Source: Roseibacillus ishigakijimensis (GTDB taxonomy: Bacteria > Verrucomicrobiota > Verrucomicrobiia > Verrucomicrobiales > Akkermansiaceae). Taken from it: a stretch of DNA of 64,000 nucleotides. The DNA lies in assembly GCF_016595415.1 (NCBI RefSeq), contig NZ_JAENIO010000002.1, forward strand, positions 124,001-188,000, written 5' to 3'. This document shows, piece after piece, positions 9,630-17,753 of the stretch; the first letter of the stretch is position 1, and each line of letters opens with the position of its first letter. The notes beneath the pieces are model-generated. The model was not told the DNA's origin. It was given only the letters and a program-made list of their open reading frames with translations, and did not search any database. The translations under genes and the position numbers were made by a program.

Positions 9630-10580
9630 TTAGTCGAGCCATTGGATATCGGCGATGAGAGGGCTGTGGTCGGAACCGCATTTGGGGCCAATGCGGTAAT
9701 TGCGGATGAGCCAGTGGTCGCTGGCGAGAATATGGTCGATGGGGATGCCCAGCAGGGGGTGCCAGCGTCGCCAGGTGGCAGAGTAGCCCCGGCCGGCGGC
9801 CCCTTGGCGAAGGTCCCGGGTCAGGGGGGCGAAGGCGGGAGAGAAGGGGGTGCAATTGAAGTCTCCTGCGAGAATGAGAGGATTACTGGCGTCGGTGAGG
9901 TGGAGCAGGCTGCGAAGGGTGGCGTTGCGTCTGCGGGCATTGGCTGCACTGGATGGAGGGGCAGGGTGGGCTCCGGCGAAGGTGAAGGTGCGGGCGGGAT
10001 CGTCGGGCCAGGCCAAGGTGGCTATGACAAAGGGGCTGCCGACCTCGGGGCTGATGTGGACTTTTGACTTGGTGATGGGGATCTTTGAAAGAAGGAGAAA
10101 GCCGAAGTTGCCGTGGCGAGTCTGGGGCACGGAATGCGGGTAGCCTCGGGCGAGGTCGGCGAGGGCGTTGCTCCATTGGAAGTCGATTTCCTGTAGGAAG
10201 ATGAGGTCGGGGTCTTCGCGGATGATGAGGGCGTGCACTTCGTCATAGCGCTCGTTGGAGGAAAGGACGTTGAAGGCGAGGAGGCGAAATCCCGGGCCGT
10301 GGGCGGGGCGGCGGTCGCGGGCCCCAGGCCAGTAATGGGGGGCGAGGGCGAAGAGATGGGGCAGCAGGGCGAGAACGAGGAGGGCGGCCCTTTTTTGGAA
10401 GCGAAGATGGAGCAGGATGATGAGGAGAAGGAGGTAGCCCAGCGCGTAGGGCAGGCGGAAGTGAGTGAGGATTTCCAGTTGCCAGTGGAAGGCGCCCAAC
10501 AGGGTGGCGAGGGTGAGAAGCAGGGCACCCAGAAGGGCGAGATTGGGCAAAGCCGGGACGAGTGGGGCGGGATGTTTCAC
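9630..10580 (-). CDS. Membrane-anchored endonuclease/exonuclease/phosphatase-family protein
   Basis: 316 residues. The N terminus (about 10-85) holds three hydrophobic segments, followed by an EEP (DNase I-like) domain from about residue 95. Catalytic signatures are present in order: AFNVLSSN, FLQEIDF with the metal-binding Glu, FAGAHPAPPS with the His, LAGDFNCTPFS with Asp/Asn, IDHIL, and GSDHSPLIADI with the terminal Asp-His pair. EEP domains cut phosphodiester or phosphoester bonds in nucleic acids, lipids or small molecules, so the substrate cannot be named. The membrane anchor and its position 12 bases after lptF suggest an envelope role. It is the last gene of the minus-strand run starting at xerD. 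Confidence 0.85.
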   Translation of the reverse strand: MKHPAPLVPALPNLALLGALLLTLATLLGAFHWQLEILTHFRLPYALGYLLLLIILLHLRFQKRAALLVLALLPHLFALAPHYWPGARDRRPAHGPGFRLLAFNVLSSNERYDEVHALIIREDPDLIFLQEIDFQWSNALADLARGYPHSVPQTRHGNFGFLLLSKIPITKSKVHISPEVGSPFVIATLAWPDDPARTFTFAGAHPAPPSSAANARRRNATLRSLLHLTDASNPLILAGDFNCTPFSPAFAPLTRDLRQGAAGRGYSATWRRWHPLLGIPIDHILASDHWLIRNYRIGPKCGSDHSPLIADIQWLD

Positions 10581-10592
10581 ATTGGCCGGGGG

Positions 10593-11687
10593 CTACAAGC
10601 GGCTTGCCTTGCGTAAAAGGACAAAGCCGATGCTGAGGCAAAGGAAGTTGGGGAGCCACATCATGAGGGAGCAGAGGACGGGGTAGTCCTCGAAGTTCTC
10701 CGCAGTGATGAGGAGGACGAAGTAGATGAGAGCGACGATGAGGGCGGTGACGAGGCCTGAAACGGTTTCACGACGCCGGGAGGTGATGCCGAGGGGGATG
10801 CCGATGAAGGCGAAGGCCACGCAGGCAAAAGAGAGAGCGTGGCGTTTTTGCAGTTCGGTGGAAATGCGGTTGAAGTCTCGTTGGGAGGGGGAGTCGGCCA
10901 GTTGGCGAAAGAGCTTGAAATTGGTGCGGTAGCTGGGCTTGTCGGGGATGCGTTGGGCCGGGAAGGCAAGGGGCCAAGGCTCGGCGGTGGAGGCGGTGAT
11001 GAATTTGCTGCCACCTCCTTCTTCTACCGGAACGATCTCCTCGATGAAGGCGTCTTGGAACGAGAGGATAAAACTGTCGATCTTCTTGTCGATCTCAAGG
11101 TCTACCGAGGTGGCGTAAACGTAGGTTTCGGGCTTGGCATTGCGTTCCTGACCCGAAAGCTGGTAGAGGTGGAAGCCCTTGAGAGTGTCCCCTTCCTTTT
11201 CGGTCACAAAAGCTTGAAAACCGGGCAACTTGGTCTCAGAGCGTGCCGCCAGAAGGGAAAGGGGGTCGTTTTTCAGCGTCTCGTCAATCAGTTCCCGGGA
11301 GTGGAATTTGGCCAAGGGAGAGGCCAGCCCGGAGAGAAACCAGCAAAGAAGGCTGAAGAAGAAGGCGAGAACAAAGATGGGGCGGGTGAGACGAACGAGG
11401 CTGACCCCGGAGGTGCGGAAGCCGACGAGCTCATTCTGGCTGGAGAGTCGGCCAATGACGAGGAGCACGGTGGTAAGAAAGCCGACCGGGAGAGCGAACA
11501 TCAGCGGGTAGGGCAGGCTGTAGAGAAGGAATTTCGCCACCAGAGCAGGGGGGGCCTGGAACTTGACGAGGAGTTCGCGAATCTCCTGGAAAAGAATCCC
11601 CATGATCAAGATTACGCAGAGCAGGATGACGCCCATGAGAGTGCCGGTGAAGACCTGGCGGCCGAGGTAGCGGTCGGAGATGCGCAC
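10593..11687 (-). CDS. lptF: LPS export permease of the LptF/LptG (YjgP/YjgQ) family
   Basis: Inner-membrane permease that, with LptB, extracts lipopolysaccharide for export to the outer membrane. The 364-residue length is normal. The first transmembrane segment follows ISDRYLGRQVFTG, and the family hallmarks are visible: an early membrane block (residues about 10-115), a periplasmic beta-jelly-roll region (about 130-265), and three C-terminal segments from about 280 (LSFACVAFAFIGIPLGI onwards). LptF and LptG cannot be told apart with certainty from sequence alone, so the symbol is provisional. It lies 11 bases after miaA and 12 before the EEP gene, in one operon. Its presence argues for an LPS-bearing outer membrane. 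Confidence 0.88.
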   Translation of the reverse strand: MRISDRYLGRQVFTGTLMGVILLCVILIMGILFQEIRELLVKFQAPPALVAKFLLYSLPYPLMFALPVGFLTTVLLVIGRLSSQNELVGFRTSGVSLVRLTRPIFVLAFFFSLLCWFLSGLASPLAKFHSRELIDETLKNDPLSLLAARSETKLPGFQAFVTEKEGDTLKGFHLYQLSGQERNAKPETYVYATSVDLEIDKKIDSFILSFQDAFIEEIVPVEEGGGSKFITASTAEPWPLAFPAQRIPDKPSYRTNFKLFRQLADSPSQRDFNRISTELQKRHALSFACVAFAFIGIPLGITSRRRETVSGLVTALIVALIYFVLLITAENFEDYPVLCSLMMWLPNFLCLSIGFVLLRKASRL

Positions 11688-11698
11688 GGGGAAGGGTC

Positions 11699-12604
11699 CT
11701 ACTTTGGTTCTTGAAAATCAAATCCGAAAAGTGCGGCCTCTGTCTGCTGCGAGAGCTCGTTGCGCTGGCAGGGGGTCAGCCAGCCTTCCTTGCGGAACCA
11801 GGTGCGCTGCCGTTTGGCGTATTGCCGGGTGGCAATGGTGATCCGCTCTCCCGTTTCGGCGAGTGAGTTTTTCCCGTGTAAATAGTCCTTGATTTCCTTA
11901 ACGCCAATTGCTTTGGAGGATGTCGTTGCGTTGGAAGGGAGGGCGGCCACTTCTTCAATGGCTCCCCCAGCCAACATCAGTTCGCTTCGTTGGGCGATGC
12001 GTTGGGCGAGTTCTTCGCGAGGCCAGTCGAGATAGATTCCGCGCAAGCCGGGGGGCGGGGGCTGTTTCCAGTCGCGGCGCAATTGGGAGACGGGTTTGCC
12101 GGTGAGGAGGCAGAGTTCCAAGGAGCGGGTAACGTAGCGCCGGTTTTGTCGGTTGATAGAGGCGGCTTCGGCGGGGTCGAGCTCCGTCAATTCGCGGAGA
12201 AGGTCCTCCAGCGGACGCTGGTCAAGGGTTTGGCGAAGCGCGGGGTCGCCGGGGGGCACGGGTGAGGGGCCGTGGGTGAGAAACTTGAGGTAGAGTCCGG
12301 AGCCACCGACAACGAGGGGAATGCTGCCCCGCTCTTGAATAGCGGCAATCACAGGTCGGGCCATCTCCCGGTAGCGGTGGGCATCGAGGCTGGCGGAAAG
12401 GTCGAGTTGGGAAAAGAGGTGGTGGGGGACCTCCCTTTGCTCGGCTGCGGTGGGGCTGGCCGCAAGGGTCTCCAAGCCACGGTAGAGTTGGTAGGCATCG
12501 GCATTGACGATCTCGCCATTCCATTTCTTGGCCAGGGCGATGGCGAGGCCGGTTTTCCCGGAAGCCGTTGGTCCGCAGAGGTAAATCGGGTCAAGAGATG
12601 GCAT
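11699..12604 (-). CDS. miaA: tRNA dimethylallyltransferase MiaA
   Basis: Transfers a dimethylallyl group to N6 of A37 in tRNAs that read UNN codons, in the cytoplasm; the product is then methylthiolated by MiaB, whose gene is at 14739. 301 residues, typical length. The P-loop is GPTASGKT at residues 11-18, followed by VNADAYQLYRGL (the Asp-Ser/Ala-x-Gln region that binds tRNA and substrate), VPHHLFSQLD, and VVGGSGLYLKFL. The C-terminal QYAKRQRTWFR segment is the standard tRNA-contacting helix. It lies 58 bases after xerD and 11 before lptF. Confidence 0.96.
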   Translation of the reverse strand: MPSLDPIYLCGPTASGKTGLAIALAKKWNGEIVNADAYQLYRGLETLAASPTAAEQREVPHHLFSQLDLSASLDAHRYREMARPVIAAIQERGSIPLVVGGSGLYLKFLTHGPSPVPPGDPALRQTLDQRPLEDLLRELTELDPAEAASINRQNRRYVTRSLELCLLTGKPVSQLRRDWKQPPPPGLRGIYLDWPREELAQRIAQRSELMLAGGAIEEVAALPSNATTSSKAIGVKEIKDYLHGKNSLAETGERITIATRQYAKRQRTWFRKEGWLTPCQRNELSQQTEAALFGFDFQEPK

Positions 12605-12662
12605 TTGGAAGGAAAGGATGGTCGGGTGAGGGCGGTGGCAGGGGAAGGGCGCACTCCGTCAG

Positions 12663-13553
12663 TCAGGCCCGAGGGTGGTGAGTGCGATGAGTCTGCTGGA
12701 GATGTTTCTGGTCGAGGTGGGTGTATATCTGGGTGGTGGAGATATCGGCGTGGCCCAGGAGCTCTTGGATGACCCGCAAGTCGGCCCCGCCCTCCAGCAA
12801 GTGAGTGGCAAAGGAGTGGCGCAGCAGGTGCGGGTAGATATTTTGAGGGAGATTGGCCTCGCGGGCCCGCTGCTTGACGATTTGCCGCACCCGGTCGGGG
12901 GAAAGGGGGCCGCCGCGCACGGAGAGAAAGAGGTGGGAGGAGGTCTTCCCGCTCTTCACCAGGTTTGGGCGCTCGTCGCGCAGGTAGTGCGCAATGGCCT
13001 GGAGCGCCCGCCCCCCGATGGGCACCAGACGGGTCTTGCTGCCCTTCCCGGTCACGCGTAACAAGCCCTCCTCGTCGTCAAAATGCTCCATGCGCACCCC
13101 GCAGAGTTCGGAGAGACGCAGGCCCGAAGAGTAGAAGAGCTCGAGCATGGCCAAGTCGCGTTTGCCTAGAGGGCGGTCGGGATTGATCCCGGTCAAGAGC
13201 GTCTCCAAATGGGTGCTGGAAAGAGTCTCGGGCAAGCGCGCCGGTTCCTTGGGGGTGAAAATCGGTTCAGCCGGATCTTGATCCAGACCCTGGCGGGTGA
13301 CGAGGAAGCGAAAAAAAATTTTCAAGTGCACCACCAGGATTCGTTGTGAAGAGGCCGAGAGGCCTTCTTGGCGCCTATGAGTGAGAAAATTGGTTAAATC
13401 TGTGGTGTCTAGCTCTCCGGGATATTTTTTTCCCGTTGTTTCCCCCCATCGGGCAAGGCTTTCCAAAGATTGGCGGACTGAGAGTTGGTAGGCCGGAGAG
13501 AGGCCCCGCTCAGTGGCGAGGAAAAGAAGAAACTGGTCGATGGCAGGTAACAT
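12663..13553 (-). CDS. xerD: Tyrosine site-specific recombinase XerD-like
   Basis: Chromosome-dimer-resolution recombinase acting at dif, with the second Xer protein at 57300 as likely partner. 296 residues with a SAM-like core-binding domain (about 1-90) and a catalytic domain. The catalytic set is complete: Arg in SSGLRLSELCG, Lys in VTGKGSKTRLVP, His-x-x-Arg in HLLRHSFATHLL, His in ELLGHADISTTQIY, and the terminal Tyr nucleophile in QIYTHLD. The normal length, housekeeping neighbours and absence of phage genes argue against a phage integrase. Which of the two copies is XerC and which XerD is provisional. It appears to be the first gene of the run towards the EEP gene. Confidence 0.9.
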   Translation of the reverse strand: MLPAIDQFLLFLATERGLSPAYQLSVRQSLESLARWGETTGKKYPGELDTTDLTNFLTHRRQEGLSASSQRILVVHLKIFFRFLVTRQGLDQDPAEPIFTPKEPARLPETLSSTHLETLLTGINPDRPLGKRDLAMLELFYSSGLRLSELCGVRMEHFDDEEGLLRVTGKGSKTRLVPIGGRALQAIAHYLRDERPNLVKSGKTSSHLFLSVRGGPLSPDRVRQIVKQRAREANLPQNIYPHLLRHSFATHLLEGGADLRVIQELLGHADISTTQIYTHLDQKHLQQTHRTHHPRA

Positions 13554-13601
13554 GACGGGAATAGCGAAGGATCGAATTCGTGAGAATTAGTCAAGAAAAG
13601 T

Positions 13602-13630
13602 TTGATTTTAGTTTATCGATAATTTATAAA
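13602..13630 (+). promoter_or_regulatory. Sigma-70-like promoter for the outer-membrane barrel gene
   Basis: TTGATT at 13602-13607, then a 17-base spacer, then TATAAA at 13625-13630: a good match to the vegetative consensus in an AT-rich island unlike the surrounding GC-rich DNA. Transcription would start near 13637 and give a leader of about 110 bases before ATG 13746. Confidence 0.6.
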
Positions 13631-13677
13631 AATTTCCGTGGCCAATTGCCCCATTTTGTGACTCTGTCTCCGCGACG

Positions 13678-13718
13678 GCCCCTTAGGCAGTTCTTTGTGG
13701 AGACTCTGCCCAAGGGGC
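13678..13718 (+). other. Stable hairpin in the leader of the barrel-protein mRNA
   Basis: The arms 13678-13690 and 13706-13718 can form a 13-bp stem with one mismatch around a 15-nt loop, in the predicted leader and ending 27 bases before the start codon. No T tract follows, so it is not a terminator. Leader hairpins of this kind stabilise some outer-membrane protein mRNAs; that role here is inference. Confidence 0.55.
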
Positions 13719-13745
13719 GTTGAACTCATCCCAAGAAAAAATAAA

Positions 13746-14363
13746 ATGAAAAAATACGCAACACTCCTCGTCGCGGGAACAATCGCGACCACTGCGGCTG
13801 CCTATGCCGGTAGCGTGGTGAACGACGGCGTCGGTCTCCAGCAGACTGGCGGAAATTCCGGCTTCATGAACGTGGCCAACGATTCCCTTCCCATGCTTTC
13901 CGCAGGCACGCAGGAACTTGGAGTAGGTGGCAGCCTCGACCTGGAAGACGGCGTGGCTTGGGACCTTAACCTCACCTACGGTTGGTTCCTGCGCGACAAC
14001 TGGGAGGTTGGTTTCTCCATCGATTGGGCCGGTGAAGATGGTGACATCCTTCGCGACAGCCGTTTCGGTCTTTTCACCGAATACAACTTTGCCACTGGCA
14101 CCAAGTGGGTTCCCTACATCGGCGCGGGTGTTTCCTACGCGGCTTCCGGCGATAAGTTCGACTCCGTGAATAACCAGGAAATCGGTGGCGAGGACGGCTT
14201 CGCCTTCTCCGGTGAGCTGGGCGTGAAGTATTTCTTCCGTTCCCACATGGCCGTTTACGGCGGTGTGAACTTCTCCTGGTCTCCCGACGATGTCTTCGGC
14301 GTGGCTGACGAAATCAGCGACAACCTGACTCAGATCGAGATCGGGATGCGCTTCTACTTCTAA
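13746..14363 (+). CDS. Outer-membrane beta-barrel protein
   Basis: 205 residues from ATG 13746, which begins a signal peptide (MKKYATLLVAGTIATTAAAYA); the frame is open upstream but has no better start. The mature chain alternates polar and hydrophobic residues in strands such as ELGVGGSLDL, WDLNLTYGWFL, WEVGFSIDW, WVPYIGAGVSYA, FSGELGVKYFF, MAVYGGVNFSW, and ends IEIGMRFYF. The terminal Phe is the usual signal for the outer-membrane insertion machinery. It resembles the OmpW/OmpX-like small-barrel superfamily; the exact family is uncertain. A strong promoter, hairpin leader and strong terminator frame it as an isolated, probably highly expressed gene. Confidence 0.88.
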   Translation: MKKYATLLVAGTIATTAAAYAGSVVNDGVGLQQTGGNSGFMNVANDSLPMLSAGTQELGVGGSLDLEDGVAWDLNLTYGWFLRDNWEVGFSIDWAGEDGDILRDSRFGLFTEYNFATGTKWVPYIGAGVSYAASGDKFDSVNNQEIGGEDGFAFSGELGVKYFFRSHMAVYGGVNFSWSPDDVFGVADEISDNLTQIEIGMRFYF

Positions 14364-14393
14364 GCCGGAGCGAAGCTTCTGATTTTCTAGAGA

Positions 14394-14423
14394 AGAGCGG
14401 GGGAGAAATCCTCCGCTCTTTTT
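14394..14423 (+). terminator. Rho-independent terminator of the barrel-protein gene
   Basis: An 11-bp stem (14394-14404 with 14409-14419, one G-U pair), a GAAA tetraloop and a run of five T (the last stem base plus four) beginning 31 bases after the stop codon. It is the clearest terminator in the window. Confidence 0.92.
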
Positions 14424-14438
14424 GCGCTTGGGGAAAAG

Positions 14439-14651
14439 GAACCGCGAAAACGCGGAGACGCGAAGGTTTTTTTGGACCAGAAGGGATGGGACTTGAGGTG
14501 GTTTTGTCCTTTTTGACGCAGAAAGGGCACAGAGGACTGTCTTTTTGAGAAAGGGCTTCTTTGACCGGACTTTGTGGCTTTGCGGTTCATTTCAAATCTC
14601 AAAGCCCCGGTCTCCGCGATTCCTCCCCGCCCTTTGCGACTCGGCGGTTCA
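14439..14651. repeat. Decayed intergenic repeat cluster
   Basis: The only gene-free stretch above 300 bases (14424-14738) holds four degenerate copies of one unit. One copy is at 14439-14466 (GAACCGCGAAAACGCGGAG and onward), a second in the same orientation at 14515-14535 (GACGCAGAAAGGGCACAGAGG), and two are inverted: CTTTGTGGCTTTGCGGTTCA at 14570-14589 and CTTTGCGACTCGGCGGTTCA at 14632-14651. The last two match at 16 of 20 positions. Units of this GAACCGC...GCGAAG type are scattered between genes in many environmental bacterial genomes. No gene or tRNA is seen in the stretch. Confidence 0.6.
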
Positions 14652-14738
14652 GTGAAGACCCTGACCCCTCCTTCGCAATCGGCTTGCTTCCGGTATTGAA
14701 TTTTCTCCAAAAGCCGCTAAACCCTCGCCTCCCGCCCC

Positions 14739-16184
14739 ATGCCGAAAGTATTTATCAAGACCTACGGATGCCAGATGAACGAACGCGACTCCGAGCAAGT
14801 GGCTCGCGAGTTCGTGGACGGTGGCTACACCTTGACCAAGGACGAGGCTGATGCTGACGCCATCCTCGTCAACACCTGCTCGGTGCGTGATCAAGCTGAG
14901 CAAAAGGCTCTGGGCAAGATGGGCATGATGGGCAAGCACCGCGAGGAGCGCTCGCATGTGGTCTATGGCTTCATGGGCTGCATGGCGCAGAGCCGGGGCG
15001 CGGAGCTCTTCGACCGCATTCCCCACCTCGACGTGGTGGTGGGCACCCAGAAGTATCACCGCGTCTTCCACCATGTGGACGGGATTTTGCGCAGCCGCCT
15101 GGTCGACCGCATGGACGAGGTGGGAGGCGAGATGGTCACCACCCGCGTGGAGGACGAGGTCTCCATCCGTCCCCTCGGGGGCAATGGCAAGCCCAAGCCG
15201 CTCTCGGCAGGACTGGTGGATATCGAGGAAGAAGAGGGGAGCCAGAATACCATCCGGGACCACATTCCTTCCCAGAAAAAGGGGGCCAGCTCTTTTGTCA
15301 GCATTATGCAGGGCTGCAACATGCGCTGCTCCTTCTGCATCGTGCCCGATACCCGGGGCCGCGAACGCGGGCGGCCCATCCGGCAGATTGTCGATGAGGT
15401 CAAGCAGCTCCGTGACCAGGGAGTGAAGGAGGTGACCCTGCTCGGCCAGATCGTGAATCTCTATGGGCGCACCGAGTTTGAGAAAGTGGACGGCAAATCG
15501 CCCTTCGTGCAGCTCCTGGAAGCCGTGCACGAGGTGGATGGCATCGAGCGCATCCGCTTCACCAGTCCGCATCCCATCGGCTATCGCGATGATCTGGTGG
15601 CGGCCTTTACCTATTTGCCCAAGCTTTGCTCCCACATTCACTTCCCCATGCAGAGTGGCAGCGACCGCATTCTCAAGGCCATGCGCCGCCCTTACAAGAA
15701 CGAGAAATTCATTGCCATTTGCGAAAAAATGAAGGCCGCACGGCCTGACATGGCCATCACCACCGACATCATCGTGGGCTTCCCGGGCGAAACGGAAGAG
15801 GATTTCTTGGCCACGGTCGATTGTGTGAAGCACATTGGCTTCGATAACAGCTTCATTTTCCGTTACTCCAAGCGCAAGGATACTCCTGCCGCCGAGATGG
15901 AGGGGCAACTCTCCGAGAAGGTCAAGGAAGAGCGCAACCAGGAGCTGCTGCGCATCCAAGGTGAGATCACCAAGGCCAAGAACGCGGCCCTCATCGGCAC
16001 CCGGCAGCAAGTGCTTTGTGAAGGAGCGAGCAAGACCAACAAGCAACGCCTCAGCGGGCGCACCGTGCATAATAAGATCGTCATCTTTGACGGCGATGTT
16101 GACCGCATGGAAGGGGAAATCTTCGATGTTCTCGTCGAGGATTCCACTGGCTACACCCTCTACGGGCGGCCGGACTTGGGCTGA
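14739..16184 (+). CDS. miaB: tRNA-2-methylthio-N6-dimethylallyladenosine synthase MiaB
   Basis: Radical-SAM methylthiotransferase that adds a methylthio group to i6A37 made by MiaA. 481 residues with all three regions: an N-terminal domain with auxiliary cluster ligands Cys11 (TYGCQMNERDS), Cys47 (NTCSVRDQAE) and Cys81 (GFMGCMAQ); a radical-SAM core with CxxxCxxC at Cys193, Cys197 and Cys200 (GCNMRCSFCIVP); and a C-terminal TRAM domain. ITTDIIVGFPGETEEDF is a further family signature. A loop of about 45 residues before the core (near 125-185) is somewhat long. The gene stands alone; miaA is about 2 kb away on the other strand. Confidence 0.97.
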   Translation: MPKVFIKTYGCQMNERDSEQVAREFVDGGYTLTKDEADADAILVNTCSVRDQAEQKALGKMGMMGKHREERSHVVYGFMGCMAQSRGAELFDRIPHLDVVVGTQKYHRVFHHVDGILRSRLVDRMDEVGGEMVTTRVEDEVSIRPLGGNGKPKPLSAGLVDIEEEEGSQNTIRDHIPSQKKGASSFVSIMQGCNMRCSFCIVPDTRGRERGRPIRQIVDEVKQLRDQGVKEVTLLGQIVNLYGRTEFEKVDGKSPFVQLLEAVHEVDGIERIRFTSPHPIGYRDDLVAAFTYLPKLCSHIHFPMQSGSDRILKAMRRPYKNEKFIAICEKMKAARPDMAITTDIIVGFPGETEEDFLATVDCVKHIGFDNSFIFRYSKRKDTPAAEMEGQLSEKVKEERNQELLRIQGEITKAKNAALIGTRQQVLCEGASKTNKQRLSGRTVHNKIVIFDGDVDRMEGEIFDVLVEDSTGYTLYGRPDLG

Positions 16185-16272
16185 GGCGGTGATCCCGGAC
16201 GAAGCCATCGGGACCTTTTCGCCAGAGGGGCAGCTAGTCACGGGAGATTTCTTTCGCCGGGGGCGGAGAATA

Positions 16273-16307
16273 TTGTCACCCTGTTAAAATTTTGACAAAA
16301 GTGACAA
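16273..16307 (+). promoter_or_regulatory. Inverted repeat upstream of the sulfatase gene
   Basis: TTGTCAC at 16273-16279 and GTGACAA at 16301-16307 form a perfect 7-bp inverted repeat spaced by 21 AT-rich bases, with a further TTGACA at 16292. It sits 24-58 bases before ATG 16331. It could be an operator or part of a promoter, but no convincing -10 could be paired with it. Confidence 0.35.
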
Positions 16308-16330
16308 GCAGGAGGCGTTTCCTGTCCTTC

Positions 16331-17719
16331 ATGAAACTGATTTCTCTTTCCCTTGGTTTGGCCGGGGTTCTGTGTGCTGAGAAGCCCAACATCGTGCTGA
16401 TTTATTGTGATGACCTCGGCTACGGGGACTTGAGCTGTCAGGGCGCGGAGGGCTGGGAGACCCCGCGTATCGATCAATTGGCAAAGGAGGGGATTCGCTT
16501 CACCGATTTTCATGTCTCGCAAGCGGTGTGTTCGGCTTCGCGGGCGTCTTTGCTCACGGGCTGCTATGCCAATCGCATTGGCTTTGCGGGGGCGCTGGGG
16601 CCCAATGCCAATCAGGGCCTTCACCCAGAGGAGGTGACCTTGGGGGAAATCTGCCAGCAGGCAGGCTATGCCACCGCTGCTTATGGCAAGTGGCATCTGG
16701 GACATCACCGCGAATTTCTCCCTGTTCACCATGGCTTTGATGATTACCTGGGCTACCCCTACTCCAACGACATGTGGCCTAGTGGTCCGGTGGAGAAAGG
16801 AAAAAACTACCCCAAGCTGCCCTTGATCGAAGATGACGAGGTGCTCTTCCGGGTGGAGGACCAGACCTACATGACGAAGTGGATCACGGAGCGTTCGGTG
16901 CGCTTTATCGAGGAGAATCGGGAGCAGCCCTTTTTCCTCTATCTGGCTCATCCCCAGCCGCACGTGCCGCTCTATGTTTCACCCGAGCGGGCGGGGAGTT
17001 CGGCTCAAGGGCTCTACGGGGATGTCATTCAGGAGATTGACTGGTCCACGGGGCAGATTTTGGACAAGTTGGCGGAGCTGGATTTGGCGGAGAATACCTG
17101 GGTCATTTTTACCAGCGACAATGGTCCTTGGATGACCTACGGGAATCATGGTGGCGGGGTGGGACCTTTGCGCGGCAGCAAAGGGACCAGTTGGGAGGGC
17201 GGGGTGCGCGTGCCCTGTGTGATGCGTTGGCCGGCCCGGTTGGCCCCCGGTCAGGTGCGGGACGAGACCTGGATGACCATTGATCTGCTTCCCACGGTGG
17301 CGGGCTTGTTGGGAGTGCCTCTCCCGGAGCGAAAAATCGATGGCGTCGATGCCTGGCCCATGCTCTCGGGCGAAAAAGAAGGTCCAGTGCAGGACGCTTA
17401 CTTTTTTTACTACGGAAAGAACAATCTGGAGGCGATGCGAATGGGGCCGTGGAAGCTGATTTTTCCCCACAAGTGGCGGGAAGAGCGCAAGAATCCGGGG
17501 CAGGATGGCCGTCGTGGGAAATACCATTGGCCGCAGGTGGGATTGGAGCTTTACCATCTGGGCGAGGACGTGGGGGAATCACGCAATGTGATTGCGGAGC
17601 ACCCGGAGGTCCTGGCCAAGATGCAGGCTCTCGCGGAAGAGATGCGGGCTGACTTGGGTGATGATTTGCAAAAGCGGCCGGGCCCGGGGAGACGGTCGGC
17701 GGGGACACTGGGACGTTGA
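16331..17719 (+). CDS. Secreted sulfatase (formylglycine type)
   Basis: Hydrolyses sulfate esters, probably on a polysaccharide, outside the cytoplasm. ATG 16331 is chosen over TTG 16292 because it begins a signal peptide (MKLISLSLGLAGVLCA); AGGAGG lies 15 bases upstream. 462 residues. Metal ligands Asp27-Asp28 are in NIVLIYCDDLGYGD, and the formylglycine motif is CSASR with Cys67 as the residue to be oxidised, followed by ASLLTG. GKWHLG, the VIFTSDNGPW metal site and RGSKGTSWEGGVRVP are also present. The C-terminal part (LELYHLGEDVGESRNV) is standard. Formylglycine maturation needs an enzyme not encoded in this window. The specific sulfatase subfamily cannot be set by eye. Confidence 0.95.
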   Translation: MKLISLSLGLAGVLCAEKPNIVLIYCDDLGYGDLSCQGAEGWETPRIDQLAKEGIRFTDFHVSQAVCSASRASLLTGCYANRIGFAGALGPNANQGLHPEEVTLGEICQQAGYATAAYGKWHLGHHREFLPVHHGFDDYLGYPYSNDMWPSGPVEKGKNYPKLPLIEDDEVLFRVEDQTYMTKWITERSVRFIEENREQPFFLYLAHPQPHVPLYVSPERAGSSAQGLYGDVIQEIDWSTGQILDKLAELDLAENTWVIFTSDNGPWMTYGNHGGGVGPLRGSKGTSWEGGVRVPCVMRWPARLAPGQVRDETWMTIDLLPTVAGLLGVPLPERKIDGVDAWPMLSGEKEGPVQDAYFFYYGKNNLEAMRMGPWKLIFPHKWREERKNPGQDGRRGKYHWPQVGLELYHLGEDVGESRNVIAEHPEVLAKMQALAEEMRADLGDDLQKRPGPGRRSAGTLGR

Positions 17720-17753
17720 AAATTGAAAATCTCCGAGTCTTGAAACCCGGGAT

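Noticed and set aside
12663-13553. Tyrosine recombinase as a sign of a phage or integrative element
   Set aside because: Length and motifs fit housekeeping Xer proteins, neighbours are miaA and lptF, and no attachment repeats or phage genes are visible. The same holds for 57300-58199.
16192-16215. Short hairpin after miaB followed by TTTT
   Set aside because: Only five paired bases (TCCCG/CGGGA) with a long loop; too weak to call a terminator.
14649-16241. A 530-codon minus-strand open frame
   Set aside because: It is antisense to miaB, whose cysteine motifs and length are unambiguous.
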